A stretch of DNA of 32,092 bases, from assembly GCF_900016645.1 (NCBI RefSeq), contig NZ_CDGJ01000124.1. One strand, written 5' to 3'. The notes beneath the pieces are model-generated. The model made no database searches. It was not told where the DNA came from and was given only the letters and a program-made list of their open reading frames with translations. How positions within the stretch are numbered: position 1 is the first letter of the stretch; each line of letters starts with the position of its first letter. Source of the stretch: Acididesulfobacillus acetoxydans. GTDB lineage: Bacteria; Bacillota; Desulfitobacteriia; Desulfitobacteriales; Desulfitobacteriaceae. Position numbers and translations under genes: made by a program. This document shows positions 31,138 through 32,092 of the stretch, one piece after another.

Positions 31138-31381
31138 AAGCTCAAGTAACAGAGATGGTAAACGCATTACAAGACCAGTTAATATCGTTTGCAAGCGAGT
31201 TGTTCAAAATCAAAAGCCCCACCTGCCATGAAAAGGAAGCTGTTAAGCGTGGGGTATTCCAACTATTGGATTCGGTGCGGGTATCGAAAAGATGGCGCAT
31301 ATGACAAACGAATATTGTCCGGTACCTGATATCGTTAATGCGTGTAAGTTCTATACATTGCTGCCTAGGTACCTATCTTAA
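31134..31381 (+). pseudogene. M20 family peptidase (YgeY-like) with the middle deleted
   Basis: ATG 31134 after GAGGAGGAAG encodes the normal start of an M20 metallopeptidase/deacylase (LISFASELFKIKSPTCHEKEAVKR). At about 31250 the sequence jumps, with a frame change, to the normal end of the same family: GIPTIGFGAGIEKMAHMTNEY, then IVNACKFYTLLPRYL and TAA at 31379. About 300 residues with all the metal ligands are lost. Both ends sit in the right order, so this is a clean internal deletion rather than an insertion. Confidence 0.7.
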
Positions 31382-31468
31382 AAATTGTCCACTCTTCCAC
31401 GAGGTTGTATTCTTCCCTGGGGTAACATTCGGGCAACGCAATCAGAAGCCAGCAATGATTTTTCCGTT

Positions 31469-31553
31469 CAAGATGTTACAAGAAGAAAATGTAAAAAGGT
31501 CAAGAACCAGCCTATTTTCGCGGAGTCGCAGCACGCCGTGCAAGATGTTACAG
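31469..31553 (+). repeat. Direct repeat CAAGATGTTACA in a gene-poor stretch
   Basis: The 12-base sequence occurs at 31469-31480 and 31542-31553. The stretch 31382-31639 has a 77-codon frame, TTG 31385 to 31618, with no recognisable domain and no ribosome binding site. I do not call it a gene. Confidence 0.45.
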
Positions 31554-31639
31554 CTCTTTGGGACATGCTACCTGATGGGCGGCATGATGTAAGAAGAGCC
31601 GAAACCTTATTAAGATGAGAGAGTGCGAGCACGTCTGGC

Positions 31640-31672
31640 AAAAGCCCTGAGATCAGGGCTTTTGCTGTCTTT
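31640..31672 (+). terminator. Intrinsic terminator
   Basis: AAAAGCCCTGA (31640-31650) pairs perfectly with TCAGGGCTTTT (31653-31663), followed by GCTGTCTTTT. The stem is symmetrical enough to act in both directions. Confidence 0.7.
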
Positions 31673-31682
31673 TAATGTATGG

Positions 31683-31688
31683 TATAAT
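31683..31688 (+). promoter_or_regulatory. -10 box TATAAT
   Basis: A perfect TATAAT lies 33 bases before GTG 31721 and just after the terminator. No good -35 is seen at 17 bases; TTGCTG at 31662 gives a 15-base spacer. Confidence 0.4.
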
Positions 31689-31720
31689 CTTACAAAGGGA
31701 AGAAGGGGGGAGGCAACACG

Positions 31721-31951
31721 GTGGGAGAAGGGAAAAAAACGGGGGAATGTAAATTATTTTGTGTAAATGGAATCTTTGCTCAAACGATTTTTGGGTTAGA
31801 ATATAGCTGGCTCTTGCCAATCTGGGAGGGCAGGGCTCTGCTGGAGAGCAACCTGAGCGCCCAGCTGGTTTCTGCCGGAGGAAATGGGAACTGTCTGTTC
31901 GAGGTTTCCCTTTCCAACTCCATTTCCTCACGGGCAGAACCAAGGCGATAA
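31721..31951 (+). CDS. Small hypothetical protein, possibly interrupted
   Basis: GTG 31721 is well spaced from GGGGGGAGG (31706-31713) and lies downstream of a TATAAT box, so translation is plausible. The product has 76 residues; the start (GEGKKTGECKLFCVNGIFAQTIFGLEY) looks like the front of a real protein with two cysteines. The rest is of different composition and runs up to the hairpin of an IS256 element. I do not recognise a family. It may be a gene front joined to mobile-element flank. Confidence 0.3.
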   Translation: MGEGKKTGECKLFCVNGIFAQTIFGLEYSWLLPIWEGRALLESNLSAQLVSAGGNGNCLFEVSLSNSISSRAEPRR

Positions 31952-31955
31952 ACTC

Positions 31956-31972
31956 CAGGGGCGAAGCCCCTG
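31956..31972 (-). other. Hairpin just after the IS256 transposase stop
   Basis: CAGGGGC (31956-31962) pairs with GCCCCTG (31966-31972). On the minus strand the loop region reads CTTCG, a stable tetraloop. It probably terminates or ends the transposase message. Confidence 0.5.
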
Positions 31973-31973
31973 A

Positions 31974-32092
31974 CTAGAGGGCACCGCTGAGCCGGTCCCC
32001 ATATTGTATCGCAAACTGTGAGATACATTCTGCCCAATTTTGAACGGGCATAGTCCATTTCTTCGTGATTTCCATGGTTGCCAGGTAAACGA
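31974..32092 (-). CDS. IS256-family transposase, C-terminal end (runs off the window)
   Basis: On the minus strand the frame enters at the window edge and ends with the stop at 31974-31976. The residues VYLATMEITKKWTMPVQNW, then AECISQFAIQYGDRL match the well conserved C-terminus of IS256/Mutator transposases, where a Tyr-Leu-Ala-x-Met-Glu-Ile segment is followed by Lys-Lys-Trp-Thr and an Asn-Trp. The DDE core lies outside the window, so I cannot say whether this copy is complete. Confidence 0.8.
   Translation of the reverse strand, partial: VYLATMEITKKWTMPVQNWAECISQFAIQYGDRLSGAL

Noticed and set aside
31385..31618. 77-codon frame containing two VQDVT segments
   Set aside because: No ribosome binding site or recognisable family; the repeats come from a 12-base direct repeat in decayed sequence.

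Overview
The window looks like a chromosomal piece of an anaerobic, spore-former-type Firmicute, most likely a Peptococcaceae/Desulfitobacteriaceae-like clostridium. The reasons are purine-rich ribosome binding sites of the GGAGG type, frequent GTG and TTG starts, Clostridia-style gene families (AtuA/DUF4387, ornithine-racemase-like PLP enzyme, Flx/Hdr-type electron transfer proteins) and a heavy load of insertion sequences and group II introns. This is inference from gene content; there is no rRNA, tRNA or marker gene that fixes the taxon, and I see no CRISPR array.

Layout. (1) 1-4315: the end of an IS66-like transposase coupled to a DUF4338 (DruA-like) gene. Next come a 5'-truncated NAGPA-type phosphodiester glycosidase, an IS256 scrap, a zinc-dependent phospholipase C and an intact membrane-anchored NAGPA protein with a terminator. 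(2) 4600-16600: a catabolic island. A GntR/UTRA regulator precedes a complete Opp/Dpp-type ABC importer (lipoprotein, two permeases, two ATPases), then AtuA-family protein, DUF4387 protein, class C26 glutamine amidotransferase/hydrolase, EamA exporter and a fold-type III PLP racemase. The expected logic is import of a small peptide- or amide-like compound, hydrolysis and racemisation, and export of an end product. The substrate cannot be read from sequence. (3) 16600-18700: the island decays into fragments (acyl-CoA synthetase N-terminus, group II intron 3' end, aconitase-like hydratase C-terminus). A Crp/Fnr regulator and two tandem copies of a 123-bp MITE follow.

(4) 19065-27993: the most interesting region. 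It is a tightly packed cluster of an SLC13/DASS anion transporter, an AprA-like flavoprotein, an AprB-like ferredoxin, an HdrA-like protein that has lost its FAD domain, an MvhD/FlxD-like protein, two FlxB/FlxC (AsrA/FrhB-like) iron-sulfur proteins and an FlxA (AsrB-like) FAD/NAD(P)H reductase. HdrB and HdrC are absent, and so are sat, qmo and dsr genes. I read it as a soluble NAD(P)H-linked reductase whose terminal module is the AprAB-like pair, acting on an imported anion.

(5) 27994-32092: a graveyard of mobile elements and broken genes. It holds an ExeA-like ATPase tail, a group II intron cut by an ISNCY/IS5-like element, an XRE regulator with an in-frame amber stop, a DUF4432 epimerase tail, an M20 peptidase with its middle deleted, and an IS256 transposase end at the window edge.

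A recurring oddity is that several genes of the catabolic island have short tandem duplications right at or just before their translation starts. Periods and sequences differ at each gene (11, 14, 66, 19 and 13 bp).
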